7,732 nt of DNA from Bacteroidales bacterium (GCA_003554665.1 PWGY01000209.1:1-7732); one strand, 5' to 3'; counted from the stretch's first letter, positions 1 to 6,618 are shown. Program-made: numbers and translations. Notes: generated from the sequence alone by a model not told the origin.

Positions 1-717
1 GCCAAAAAGATGGGTGCAGCGGCCCAGTTCGGTGAAAAGTATGGGGAGAAAGTCAGGGTTGTGGCTTTCGACGAGGATTATTCTGCTGAATTGTGCGGAG
101 GTACGCATGTGGATGCCACCGGGCAGATCGGCTTGTTTGCCATTGTTTCGGAAGGCGCGATCGCTGCCGGAATTCGCCGGGTTGAGGCGGTAACGGGACG
201 AATAGCAGAAGACCATGTCCGCTCTGTAATGGATGAACTGGATGCTGTCAGCAGTCTGCTGAAACATCCCAAAGATACGGTTCAGGCGCTTGGCCAGGTA
301 CTCAGGCAAAACGAGGAGATGAAAAAAGAGCTCGAATCGCTGCAGCAACAGCAGCTGGACCACAAGGCGGCTGAACTTTCCGGTCAGGCAGAAGAACTAA
401 GTGGAGTGAATTTCATTGCCACCCGGGTGGATATGGATGCAAAGTCGGCCAAAGACCTGGCTTTTAAATTAAAGGGGATGGTGCCGGATCTGGTGTTGGT
501 GCTGGGGCACCTGGCGGGCGGAAAGCCCGGTATTACGGTGATCATTTCTGAAAATATCGTTAAGGACAAGGGCCTGCATGCCGGAAATATGGTGCGTGAA
601 CTTGCTGCACATATCAAGGGAGGAGGTGGCGGGCAGCCATTTTTTGCCACAGCGGGAGGGAAGGATCCTGGCGGTCTTGAAAAGGCGGTAAAAGAAAGCC
701 GCGATATGCTGAAATAG
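1..717 (+). CDS. alaS: Alanyl-tRNA synthetase, C-terminal part (5' truncated by window)
   Basis: This is the last 238 residues of alanyl-tRNA synthetase, which charges tRNA-Ala in the cytoplasm. The reading frame is open from base 1, so the first in-frame ATG at 10 is internal and not a start. Visible residues 32-37 read CGGTHV, the second half of the zinc site of the editing (SAD) domain; the upstream HxxxH half lies outside the window. A glutamine- and glutamate-rich helical stretch at about residues 95-125 looks like the coiled coil leading into the C-Ala domain. The glycine-rich motif GGGGGQPFFATAGG near the end is the signature of the DHHA1 domain, which helps bind tRNA. The aminoacylation domain is not in the window. 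The gene ends with TAG and converges on the AddB-like gene 150 bases away. Family assignment is very secure. Confidence 0.97.
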   Translation, partial: AKKMGAAAQFGEKYGEKVRVVAFDEDYSAELCGGTHVDATGQIGLFAIVSEGAIAAGIRRVEAVTGRIAEDHVRSVMDELDAVSSLLKHPKDTVQALGQVLRQNEEMKKELESLQQQQLDHKAAELSGQAEELSGVNFIATRVDMDAKSAKDLAFKLKGMVPDLVLVLGHLAGGKPGITVIISENIVKDKGLHAGNMVRELAAHIKGGGGGQPFFATAGGKDPGGLEKAVKESRDMLK

Positions 718-867
718 TTCCGGGCTGTCAACCGCTGCGACTGGCAGCAGGTCCGGTTGTAAACTGCTGGTCGTGTATGATGCACCCGTCTGTGTGAGGC
801 CATTCATGATCCGGAATTCGGTTTTGTTTGAAGGGGACAATCAGGTTGGCCGTTTACAGATTGGCGT

Positions 868-3753
868 TTAACGGTTGCAAACTCTTTTATAGAGGCAATA
901 ACTGCAATTGTCCTCATTATCTGTTTGGGTAAATGGTGTGGAAGGATCCATAATCTCCCTGATCATCTCCCTTAGTTCTTTCTCAAATTCAATCAGGTGA
1001 TCGCCGTTCAGGGCTCCCTTGCCTCCGGGATGTTTCATGACCCAGGAGCCCTCCCGGGGGTTTCGCACAGAGATAATCCCGGGTTCAATCTTTGGTGTTT
1101 CCCTGTGGTTTTGCCAGTAAAGCCAGGCATAACTAAGTAATTGAAAGCATTTTGTTTTTTGGCTGTCTGACACCGCCTCCTGCCATTCTTTCAGTGACAG
1201 GTCCTGGTCATAAATTTTGGCTGTTTTATAGTCAATGATGCGCAGAACTTCTCCAATTCGATCAATGCGGTCAGCCTTGCCTGCAATGATCACCTTTTCA
1301 GAGCCTCCGCTGTGACCTGTAACTTCCAGAGAGGCCCGAAGCGGTTCCTCAAGGGAACCTAAAGTGAGGTGCCGGTTTTCGGAAGCCGCTTCCTGCAGGA
1401 ACTCTTTTTCTTTCAAAAGCATGTTTTCAAGGTATCGGTGGCAAAGGTGGTAAAGCAAAAGATTTTTGCCTGTCCGGATGTTTCCGCCTTTATACTCTTC
1501 CGAAAACCATTTCTGAAGGTAATCCTTCAGCTGTTTTTCCATATTGCCGATCATTTCAGGCTTAATTACCTGCCCGACATAAGGTTTGAAAAGATCTTCA
1601 AGGACTCCGTGTACCACATTGCCCAGGGTTCTTGCCTCAATGGTTTCTTCCACTTCCTCACTTTCTTCCAGCCTGATGATTTTTTCAAAATAATACTGCA
1701 AAGGGCAGTTGATATAGCGACTCAGGGCCGAGGGGGAAAACCCCTGGCCGGATGCGATGGCAGAGACCTTTTCCATAATCTCTGTGGATTTGTCGATTCG
1801 GATGATGCGGGTGCTGCTTTTTCCATCCGGAGCAGGCAGGGATACAAGGTTTTCCCGGATGATGGTATCAGGATTGTAACCGGGAAGTTCGTGCCTGAGT
1901 TGGGTAATGAAGCGGCTTTTCTCACTGCTCCCGATGTCGCCACTTTCTGTGTTATAGACAAGGAAGATATTCTCCGACCTTTGCAGGAGCCGGTAAAAGT
2001 GGTAGGCGTAAATGGCATCCTGGTCGTGGTGCAACCTCAGACCAAAAGCCTTTTTTACTTCATAGGGAATGAAAGAATGCATGTTTTTTGGTCTGGGGAG
2101 CACCCCTTCATTGGCTGACAGAAGTATTACATTTCTGAAATCAAGACTCCGGGTTTCAAGCATTCCCATGACTTGAAGCCCCTGCAATGGTTCTCCGGAG
2201 AACGAAAGCCTGGTTTCGGAGGTTACTTGCCTGAAAAGGCGGTGAAGGGTTTTTAGTGATGACAGGAAGGGGAATTCCTGCAGAAAAGCCTCCATTTTCC
2301 TGAATATTTTAGCAAAATAATACAGTGATTCAAAATCAGCAAAATAAGGTGTCTGCACAATATCCCCACCCTGTTTGCCGGCTTTTTGCCTGAAAAGCAG
2401 GTCGAGTGAATGGGTTATTTTAAGCATTGCCGGGAGTGCATTTTCGGGCTTTTTTATCCAGTTGTCTGCAAGAAACCCGAATGACTGCCTTAAACTTTCC
2501 GTATCGCGGATGATGGATTCCAGATCTTTATAATCGAGGAATCCCCGATTGGACTCTTTCATGTCATGAAGCAGCACATTGTTCTGCTCCTGCCCGTTTT
2601 CCGGGTTGCGCAGCAGTGCGGCAGCGGCATGGGAGAACAAGTCGCGGAGGTCCTTGTGGTAGAAGGCCTGTGTATGGTCTGCTTCATCCGGGTTTGCCCT
2701 GAGGTGCAACCGGAACAGGGTGTCATAAAATGCAAACATATTGGTTCTGGACAGGGGGTAGCCCATGGTTACGTTGATATGTTGCGTTTTGCCGGGCAGC
2801 GAGTTCAAAACAGGAATAAGAAGGCTTTCATCTGCCAGCACCACTGCTGTTTGTTCGTCGGTGGTCAGGGTGGCATCCTCCCGCAGAAGGTTCCCTGCGA
2901 GCCGGGCCTGGTTGACATTTTTTGCGATGCCCAGCAGTTGTATGTTTTTGGTGGTGTTTTTATAGAGGCCCTTTACCGGATATTGCTGAAAGCGCGGGAG
3001 GGTGTGTTTGTATTTCCTGATAAAATGGCCGGCTTCATGGTCATTGTCATCCGCAAAGAACGGATCGGCATCGGTGAGATAATCGGCCTGGTTTTCGTGC
3101 AGGAGTGTGCGGATGATAACCTCTTCAGCTTCTGTCAGCGCATTGAAACCGCTGAAAATAATTTTTTTCCAGGGAAGGCCGGTTGAGTCTTCCTGGATTT
3201 TACGGGCTGCATAACGCGAAGACAATCCCTGCCAGGCCATTTTTTTTTCGGTAAGATGCTTGCCCAGTTCCCTGTGATAGGTGTGCATTTTTCCGGTAAA
3301 CGCCAGATAGCTTTTTTGGAATTCAGTGAGGGGCGATCCGTCAGGGTTCCAGGTATCGATGTAGCGAATGTCCTGAAGATAGGCGTATAGCTTTTCCGGG
3401 TTTGCGAGGGCACTGTCAACTTCGTCAAAGTCGCGCAGCAGCCCTGGAGCCCATGACATAAAAGCGTCAATGCTTTCGGCGTGTTCTTTTTCCAGTGTTT
3501 TGTAAACCCTGAAAAATTCAAACAACAATCCCATGTTGTCAGGAATTGTAAAGCCGGTAATCTGGTTAATGAAATCCTCAATGCTGAGGATATCCGGTGC
3601 CCAAACGGCTTTGGTGAGTCCGGCAGCAAAGTGTTTGCGCAAAAACAACCCCGCCCTCCGATTTGGTGTTACCACGCATATATCGCCTGTGCTATCAGGG
3701 TATTCGGTAAGTATGTGGCTGGTGACTTCCTGGAGAAAACTCTGCATAGGCAT
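868..3753 (-). CDS. AddB-like protein: inactive helicase region plus PD-(D/E)XK nuclease with Fe-S cysteines
   Basis: This 961-residue protein resembles the AddB subunit of AddAB-type helicase-nucleases, which process double-strand DNA ends for recombinational repair. Near the N-terminus, VVTPNRRAG (about 27-35) stands where UvrD-type helicases have a Walker A motif, but it lacks the GKT/GKS signature, so ATP hydrolysis here is unlikely. The central region (GMLETRSLDFRNVILLSANEG, then the FIPYEVKKAFGL region) resembles late helicase motifs. The C-terminal nuclease begins around SPSALSRYINCPLQYYFE. D828 (GKADRID), D841 and K843 (IDYKTAK) fit the PD-(D/E)XK centre. C683 plus C950, C953 and C959 (CSYCLYKRVC) match the four-cysteine Fe-S arrangement of AddB and Cas4. 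A GTG eight codons upstream (3777) is open, but it lies inside a repeat hairpin, so I chose the ATG at 3753; ATG 3747 is also possible. No AddA-like helicase partner is in the window. Confidence 0.88.
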   Translation of the reverse strand: MPMQSFLQEVTSHILTEYPDSTGDICVVTPNRRAGLFLRKHFAAGLTKAVWAPDILSIEDFINQITGFTIPDNMGLLFEFFRVYKTLEKEHAESIDAFMSWAPGLLRDFDEVDSALANPEKLYAYLQDIRYIDTWNPDGSPLTEFQKSYLAFTGKMHTYHRELGKHLTEKKMAWQGLSSRYAARKIQEDSTGLPWKKIIFSGFNALTEAEEVIIRTLLHENQADYLTDADPFFADDNDHEAGHFIRKYKHTLPRFQQYPVKGLYKNTTKNIQLLGIAKNVNQARLAGNLLREDATLTTDEQTAVVLADESLLIPVLNSLPGKTQHINVTMGYPLSRTNMFAFYDTLFRLHLRANPDEADHTQAFYHKDLRDLFSHAAAALLRNPENGQEQNNVLLHDMKESNRGFLDYKDLESIIRDTESLRQSFGFLADNWIKKPENALPAMLKITHSLDLLFRQKAGKQGGDIVQTPYFADFESLYYFAKIFRKMEAFLQEFPFLSSLKTLHRLFRQVTSETRLSFSGEPLQGLQVMGMLETRSLDFRNVILLSANEGVLPRPKNMHSFIPYEVKKAFGLRLHHDQDAIYAYHFYRLLQRSENIFLVYNTESGDIGSSEKSRFITQLRHELPGYNPDTIIRENLVSLPAPDGKSSTRIIRIDKSTEIMEKVSAIASGQGFSPSALSRYINCPLQYYFEKIIRLEESEEVEETIEARTLGNVVHGVLEDLFKPYVGQVIKPEMIGNMEKQLKDYLQKWFSEEYKGGNIRTGKNLLLYHLCHRYLENMLLKEKEFLQEAASENRHLTLGSLEEPLRASLEVTGHSGGSEKVIIAGKADRIDRIGEVLRIIDYKTAKIYDQDLSLKEWQEAVSDSQKTKCFQLLSYAWLYWQNHRETPKIEPGIISVRNPREGSWVMKHPGGKGALNGDHLIEFEKELREMIREIMDPSTPFTQTDNEDNCSYCLYKRVCNR

Positions 3754-3756
3754 TTT

Positions 3757-3903
3757 GGTTTGTCGGGTGCTGCGCACCCTCCGGTTAGTCGAGTGCTACG
3801 CACTCTCCGGTTAGTCGGAGGCTTCGCCTCCTCCGGTTAGTCGGCGCTTCGCGCCTCCGGTTTGTCGTGGCTTCGCCACTCCGGTTAACGGGGCTGCGCG
3901 CCT
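3757..3903. repeat. Array of six hairpin units with changing stems and conserved GNA loops
   Basis: Six imperfect units recur every 23-26 bases. The conserved flank reads TCCGGTTAGTC (variants GGTTTGTC, GGTTAACG), and between flanks sits an inverted repeat. Hairpins are at 3765-3779 (GGGTGC/GCACCC), 3791-3805 (GAGTGC/GCACTC), 3817-3831 (GGAGGC/GCCTCC), 3843-3855 (GGCGC/GCGCC), 3867-3879 (GTGGC/GCCAC) and a degenerate one at 3890-3902 with one G-G mismatch. Outer stem bases differ from unit to unit, but both arms change together. The core is always GCTNCGC on the plus strand, meaning loops of GCA, GTA or GAA on the minus strand, which is the coding strand of the flanking genes. The first unit lies just before the AddB-like start codon. 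The repeat family and its function are not known to me. Confidence 0.9.
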
Positions 3904-3905
3904 CA

Positions 3906-3933
3906 GGTTGTTGGTTTGTTGGTTGTTGGTTTT
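3906..3933. repeat. Short GGTT-rich tandem tract
   Basis: Four GGTT blocks at 3906, 3913, 3921 and 3928 are separated by TG/TT-type spacers of 3-4 bases, giving units GGTTGTT, GGTTTGTT, GGTTGTT and GGTTTT. It directly joins the hairpin array to the next direct-repeat block. The four GG pairs could in principle form a weak two-tier quadruplex, but simple replication slippage is the more economical reading. Confidence 0.7.
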
Positions 3934-4003
3934 CATGGGGCATTTCTGTTCTTATGTGGTCATAGGGCATTCTTATTGTGTTCATGGGGCATTCTTATGT
4001 GGT
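3934..4003. repeat. Three-copy direct repeat overlapping the 3' end of murU
   Basis: Three variable units share CATGGGGCATT followed by TCTTATGTGGT: 3934-3960 (27 bases, with a small internal insertion), 3961-3982 (22 bases, starting CATAGGG) and 3983-4003 (21 bases). The last unit is coding: it supplies the final six residues (PHKNAP) of the MurU-like protein, and the TGA stop straddles the junction of the second and third units. The block appears to have grown at, or been inserted at, the gene end. Confidence 0.85.
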
Positions 4004-4743
4004 GATGTGACTGCCAGGTTTTGGCGGGGCATGTGTTGAAGCATGGCCTCGGCCTTTTTGAGTTTTTCAGGGGTGCCGGTGTCGGCCCAGAAGCGGTGAT
4101 CGTGCAGGTAAGGCATGATGCGGTGGTGCGGGGCCAGGCGCAGGTAAAGGTCTTTAATTGAAAACCGGCCGGTTTCGGTTATCAGCCTGAGCAGTGATGG
4201 GTCTGCCAGGTGGATCCCGCTGAAAGCCAGTTTTTCCGTTCCGTCAAACGTTGCGGATCCGGGGTTCGCTGTGCTTTTGTTTGTCCAACCAACAAGTTGT
4301 CTGTCTTTCCATAAAAAATACCTGGATGATTGCCGGCGGGTTACGGCAAGGGTTGCAAGTGGCTTTTCTTTTTCATGTTTGGCCAGCATATCCTGAAGGT
4401 CTATTCCGGCCAATACGTCTGCATTGTAAATAAAAAAGGGGTGTATACCCTGAAGCAATGGTGCAGCTTTTTTAATGGCACCGCCGGTGTCGAGCAGCTC
4501 ATCTGTTTCATCGGAAACATGAAATTTCACACCGGGATAATCCAGTTGTGCGATGAACTCCTTTATCATGTTTCCGTGGTGGTGGATGTTGACCACGATA
4601 TCGCTGACCCCGGCAGCGATCAGTTTCTCTGCTGCATGAAGCAACAGTGGTTTTCCCCCGACTTCAATCAGTGCTTTCGGGGTTTTGTCGGTCAGTGGTT
4701 TGAGTCGGCTTCCGAGGCCTGCTGCAAGAATAATGGCTTTCAT
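3982..4743 (-). CDS. murU: MurU-like sugar-1-phosphate nucleotidyltransferase
   Basis: This 253-residue cytoplasmic enzyme belongs to the nucleotidyltransferase family that makes NDP-sugars from a sugar-1-phosphate and an NTP. The N-terminal signature AAGLGSRLKPLTDKTPKAL (7-25) contains the GxGxRxxPxT...PK motif, with K23 as the expected phosphate-binding lysine. DTGGAIKKA (85-93), NADV (D109, a likely metal ligand), FSGIHL (174-179) and WADTGTPEKL (D221, the likely second metal ligand) follow in the usual order. The closest fit is MurU, which turns MurNAc-1-phosphate into UDP-MurNAc. Family members are usually nearer 225-240 residues, and the extra tail includes six residues encoded by a DNA repeat. 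It lies 164 bases downstream of the AmgK-like gene on the same strand, supporting the pathway call. Substrate cannot be proven from sequence; mannose-1-phosphate or another sugar phosphate remains possible. Confidence 0.85.
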   Translation of the reverse strand: MKAIILAAGLGSRLKPLTDKTPKALIEVGGKPLLLHAAEKLIAAGVSDIVVNIHHHGNMIKEFIAQLDYPGVKFHVSDETDELLDTGGAIKKAAPLLQGIHPFFIYNADVLAGIDLQDMLAKHEKEKPLATLAVTRRQSSRYFLWKDRQLVGWTNKSTANPGSATFDGTEKLAFSGIHLADPSLLRLITETGRFSIKDLYLRLAPHHRIMPYLHDHRFWADTGTPEKLKKAEAMLQHMPRQNLAVTSPHKNAP

Positions 4744-4820
4744 ATGTGATCTTTGCTGACGTTCCTCTGGTTTGTCCGGGTCAGGCCCCTTGCTGTTAAA
4801 ATCGGCTGCCCCCTGGCTGG

Positions 4821-4870
4821 CAGATGCTGTGCACCCTGTAAATAACAGATGCCGTGCGCCCTGTAAATAA
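4821..4870. repeat. 25-bp tandem duplication between amgK-rapZ and murU
   Basis: Two adjacent 25-base copies (4821-4845 and 4846-4870) begin CAGATG and end CCTGTAAATAA. They differ at only two positions, both transitions (CTGTGCACC versus CCGTGCGCC). The duplication sits in the 164-base spacer between two probably cotranscribed minus-strand genes. I see no promoter box or strong terminator in this spacer. Confidence 0.88.
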
Positions 4871-4907
4871 CCTGTGGCCCTTACGGGATTCAGTCAATAA
4901 CTTTCCC

Positions 4908-6515
4908 TCAACGATGGCTTTCTGACTCCCAGTTTCCGGCTTCCGTATGTGTCAAATATACAGCGATATTATGATTATTCCGAAGGTGTTTGGCCAGAAG
5001 CTCGGCGCAGTAAACCGAACGATGCCTGCCTCCGGTGCAGCCAAAACAGACTGTGAGGTTGGTAAATCCTCTTTTTTTGTAGGTTTCTACTGCGGAAGTG
5101 ACCATTTCAGTGGCGTGGTTGACAAATTCCGAAACCTGGTTTTCAGCAGAAAGAAAACGGATCACGGATTCATCCAGGCCTGTCAGCAGCTTGTATTGTT
5201 CTTCCCGTCCGGGGTTGGGCAATGACCGGCAATCGAATACAAAACCACCTCCGTGGCCTGAATGGTCAAGCGGAATGCCCTTTTTATAAGAAAAACTGGA
5301 TATCGTAATCGTTAATCCTTCATTGGGCGGAGGGATCAATTCGGCAGGTTTGCAGGCGGCCAATTGCCTGACCAGTTTGTTGAGGTAGGGGGTTGCCCCG
5401 GGAAGCAGCTCCTGCTCGCCGAGCCAGGTGAGGTTGCGAAGGGCATAAGGCAGGCTGCGGGTAAAGAAACCTTTTTTCTCAATGCCGCCACGGAAACCAT
5501 AGGTTCCGAGGGCTTGCAGTATCCGCATCAATACAAAATCATAAAAGCTCTGGCGGAATGCCTCCCGGTTAAGGGGAATCTTTTCTTCCACACAATCCAT
5601 GTAGAAAGCAAGCAGTTCGGTACGAAGAGATTGCGGAAGGTCTGCTTTGGCATCAAACAGCAGGGAAGCGATGTCGTAGGCCGGAGGACCCTTTCTTCCT
5701 CCCTGGTAATCAATAAAAAAAGGTTCGTTGTTCATGATCATCACATTTCTGGACTGCATGTCGCGATACATGAACATGGCTCCCGGATGATGCTTAAAGG
5801 TTTTGTCCGGAGCATGAAGTAACTTGTTCATCAGGGCGTTGAAGTCATCTTCAAGCAATTGTTCATCAAACTGAATCCCGGAGGTTTTCAAGAAGTAATA
5901 CTTGAAATAGTTCAGGTCCCATTGCATGGATTGCCGGTCAAAGGAATGACGGGGGTAGCAAACGCCGAAATCAATCTTTTTGGCCGCGTCGAACTGAAAG
6001 ACGGGCAGATGACGGATGGTCTTTTTGTAAAGTCCTGTGATTTCGTCATCAAAGGCATTGTTTTGTCTGCCGCCATTCAGGGTATTGTTTTGTCTGTTGC
6101 CATCGAGGGCATTGTTAGGTCCTCCGCCATCAAAGGCATTGTTTTGTCTGCCGCCATCAGGGGTTTTGCTTTGTCTGCGGCCGTCAAGGGTATTGTTTTG
6201 TCTGTTGCCGGGGAGCAGGGAAAAGAGGGTGGTGTCACCCAGGTCTTGCAGGAGGTATACACCGGCCTCCCGGTCTTCTGCAAATATCTCAGGAACGGGC
6301 AGCCCCGTTTCCGAAAAAATCCGGCTGAGGGTCAGGAAGGCCAGGTTTTCCCGTTTGTCGGGGTTGCAGGCTGCAATTGCAGTTTTTTGGCCTGACCGGA
6401 TCCTGAAATACTGACGGTTGGATCCGGACCGGGGAAGTGGTAGGACCTGCTCAGCTGTTTGTCCGCACCAGTCAGTGAATAATTTGATGGCAACCTTTTC
6501 TGCCAGGTTTTCCAT
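4908..6515 (-). CDS. amgK: AmgK-like aminosugar kinase fused to a RapZ C-terminal domain
   Basis: This 535-residue protein joins two modules. Residues 1-390 are an aminoglycoside-phosphotransferase-fold kinase: hinge LLQDLGDTTLF (88-98), catalytic loop YRDMQSRNVM (D252, N257) and metal-binding FFIDYQGG (D269). This loop closely resembles AmgK, which phosphorylates MurNAc or GlcNAc at C1. Residues from about 398 match the C-terminal domain of RapZ: HGGGFVFDCRSLPNP (421-435), TGLDESV and the hallmark FGCTGGRHRSV (491-501). The RapZ N-terminal P-loop domain is absent. In E. coli that C-terminal domain binds glucosamine-6-phosphate and controls GlmS levels through small RNAs. Residues 103-156 are six copies of a 9-residue repeat inserted after the hinge. 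The ATG at 6515 follows a leader of about 100 bases containing a tandem duplication. The neighbouring murU-like gene supports a role in peptidoglycan recycling. Kinase substrate and sensing role are inferred. Confidence 0.87.
   Translation of the reverse strand: MENLAEKVAIKLFTDWCGQTAEQVLPLPRSGSNRQYFRIRSGQKTAIAACNPDKRENLAFLTLSRIFSETGLPVPEIFAEDREAGVYLLQDLGDTTLFSLLPGNRQNNTLDGRRQSKTPDGGRQNNAFDGGGPNNALDGNRQNNTLNGGRQNNAFDDEITGLYKKTIRHLPVFQFDAAKKIDFGVCYPRHSFDRQSMQWDLNYFKYYFLKTSGIQFDEQLLEDDFNALMNKLLHAPDKTFKHHPGAMFMYRDMQSRNVMIMNNEPFFIDYQGGRKGPPAYDIASLLFDAKADLPQSLRTELLAFYMDCVEEKIPLNREAFRQSFYDFVLMRILQALGTYGFRGGIEKKGFFTRSLPYALRNLTWLGEQELLPGATPYLNKLVRQLAACKPAELIPPPNEGLTITISSFSYKKGIPLDHSGHGGGFVFDCRSLPNPGREEQYKLLTGLDESVIRFLSAENQVSEFVNHATEMVTSAVETYKKRGFTNLTVCFGCTGGRHRSVYCAELLAKHLRNNHNIAVYLTHTEAGNWESESHR
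6048..6209 (-). repeat. Six-copy 27-bp in-frame minisatellite inside the kinase
   Basis: Six contiguous 27-base units encode 9-residue repeats of the form G-x-R-Q-N-N-x-x-D: GNRQNNTLD, GRRQSKTPD, GGRQNNAFD, GGGPNNALD, GNRQNNTLN and GGRQNNAFD (residues 103-156). Units 6048-6074 and 6129-6155 are identical in DNA; the others differ at several positions. Because the unit is a multiple of three, copy-number changes keep the frame. The composition (N, G, D, Q, R) predicts a flexible polar linker. It falls between the hinge (DLGDTTLFSLL) and the helix ITGLYKKTIRHLPVF, a position where kinases of this fold normally have only a short turn. Confidence 0.93.
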
Positions 6516-6524
6516 GAATTCATT

Positions 6525-6562
6525 GTTTAGATGCCAGTCCGGGGTTTAGATGCCAGTCCGGG
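6525..6562. repeat. Exact 19-bp tandem duplication in the amgK-rapZ leader
   Basis: GTTTAGATGCCAGTCCGGG occurs twice back to back (6525-6543 and 6544-6562) with no mismatch. It lies 10-47 bases upstream of the kinase start codon, between the predicted minus-strand promoter and the ATG, so it would be transcribed as part of the 5' untranslated region. Perfect identity implies a recent duplication or strong constraint. Confidence 0.93.
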
Positions 6563-6618
6563 CATGATCACCTCTGGCTGCCGCCGGCCGGACGACCTGT
6601 GAATGTTTCGTTCAAATG

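Noticed and set aside
731..758. Possible terminator hairpin (GCTGC-gactg-GCAGC) between the convergent alaS and AddB-like genes
   Set aside because: The stem is five base pairs with no T-run on either side, so I would not call it. A shorter CCG/CGG hairpin at 811-821 is followed by TTTTGTTT but has only three pairs.
3753..3777. GTG at 3777 as start of the AddB-like gene
   Set aside because: The eight extra residues (MRSTRQTK) are encoded by the repeat hairpin and flank, and an ATG follows at 3753, so the upstream frame is probably incidental.
3757..3903. CRISPR array reading of the 24-26 bp periodic repeats
   Set aside because: There are no unique spacers of 30 bases or more. The variable part is the stem of a palindrome, the period is too short, and no cas genes are present. 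The Cas4-like cysteines at 868-3753 belong to an AddB-like protein.
3785..3985. A 66-codon minus-strand frame overlapping the murU stop (ATGA), encoding an Arg-rich peptide with repeated TNRR motifs
   Set aside because: It consists entirely of translated DNA repeats (direct repeat, GGTT tract, hairpin units). There is no domain and no separate initiation signal, and the peptide repetition follows from the DNA repetition.
4766..4790. TGGTTTGTC followed by GGGTCAGGCCC, resembling an isolated hairpin-array unit
   Set aside because: The stem is only three pairs with a loop that is not of the GNA type, and the flank is only partly similar; chance is adequate.
5859..6414. Long plus-strand frames with repeated IVLSAA/LFCLPPS peptides opposite the kinase
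   Set aside because: These are shadows of the 27-bp minisatellite, which stays open in several frames because its unit is a multiple of three. The minus-strand frame carries clear kinase and RapZ motifs.
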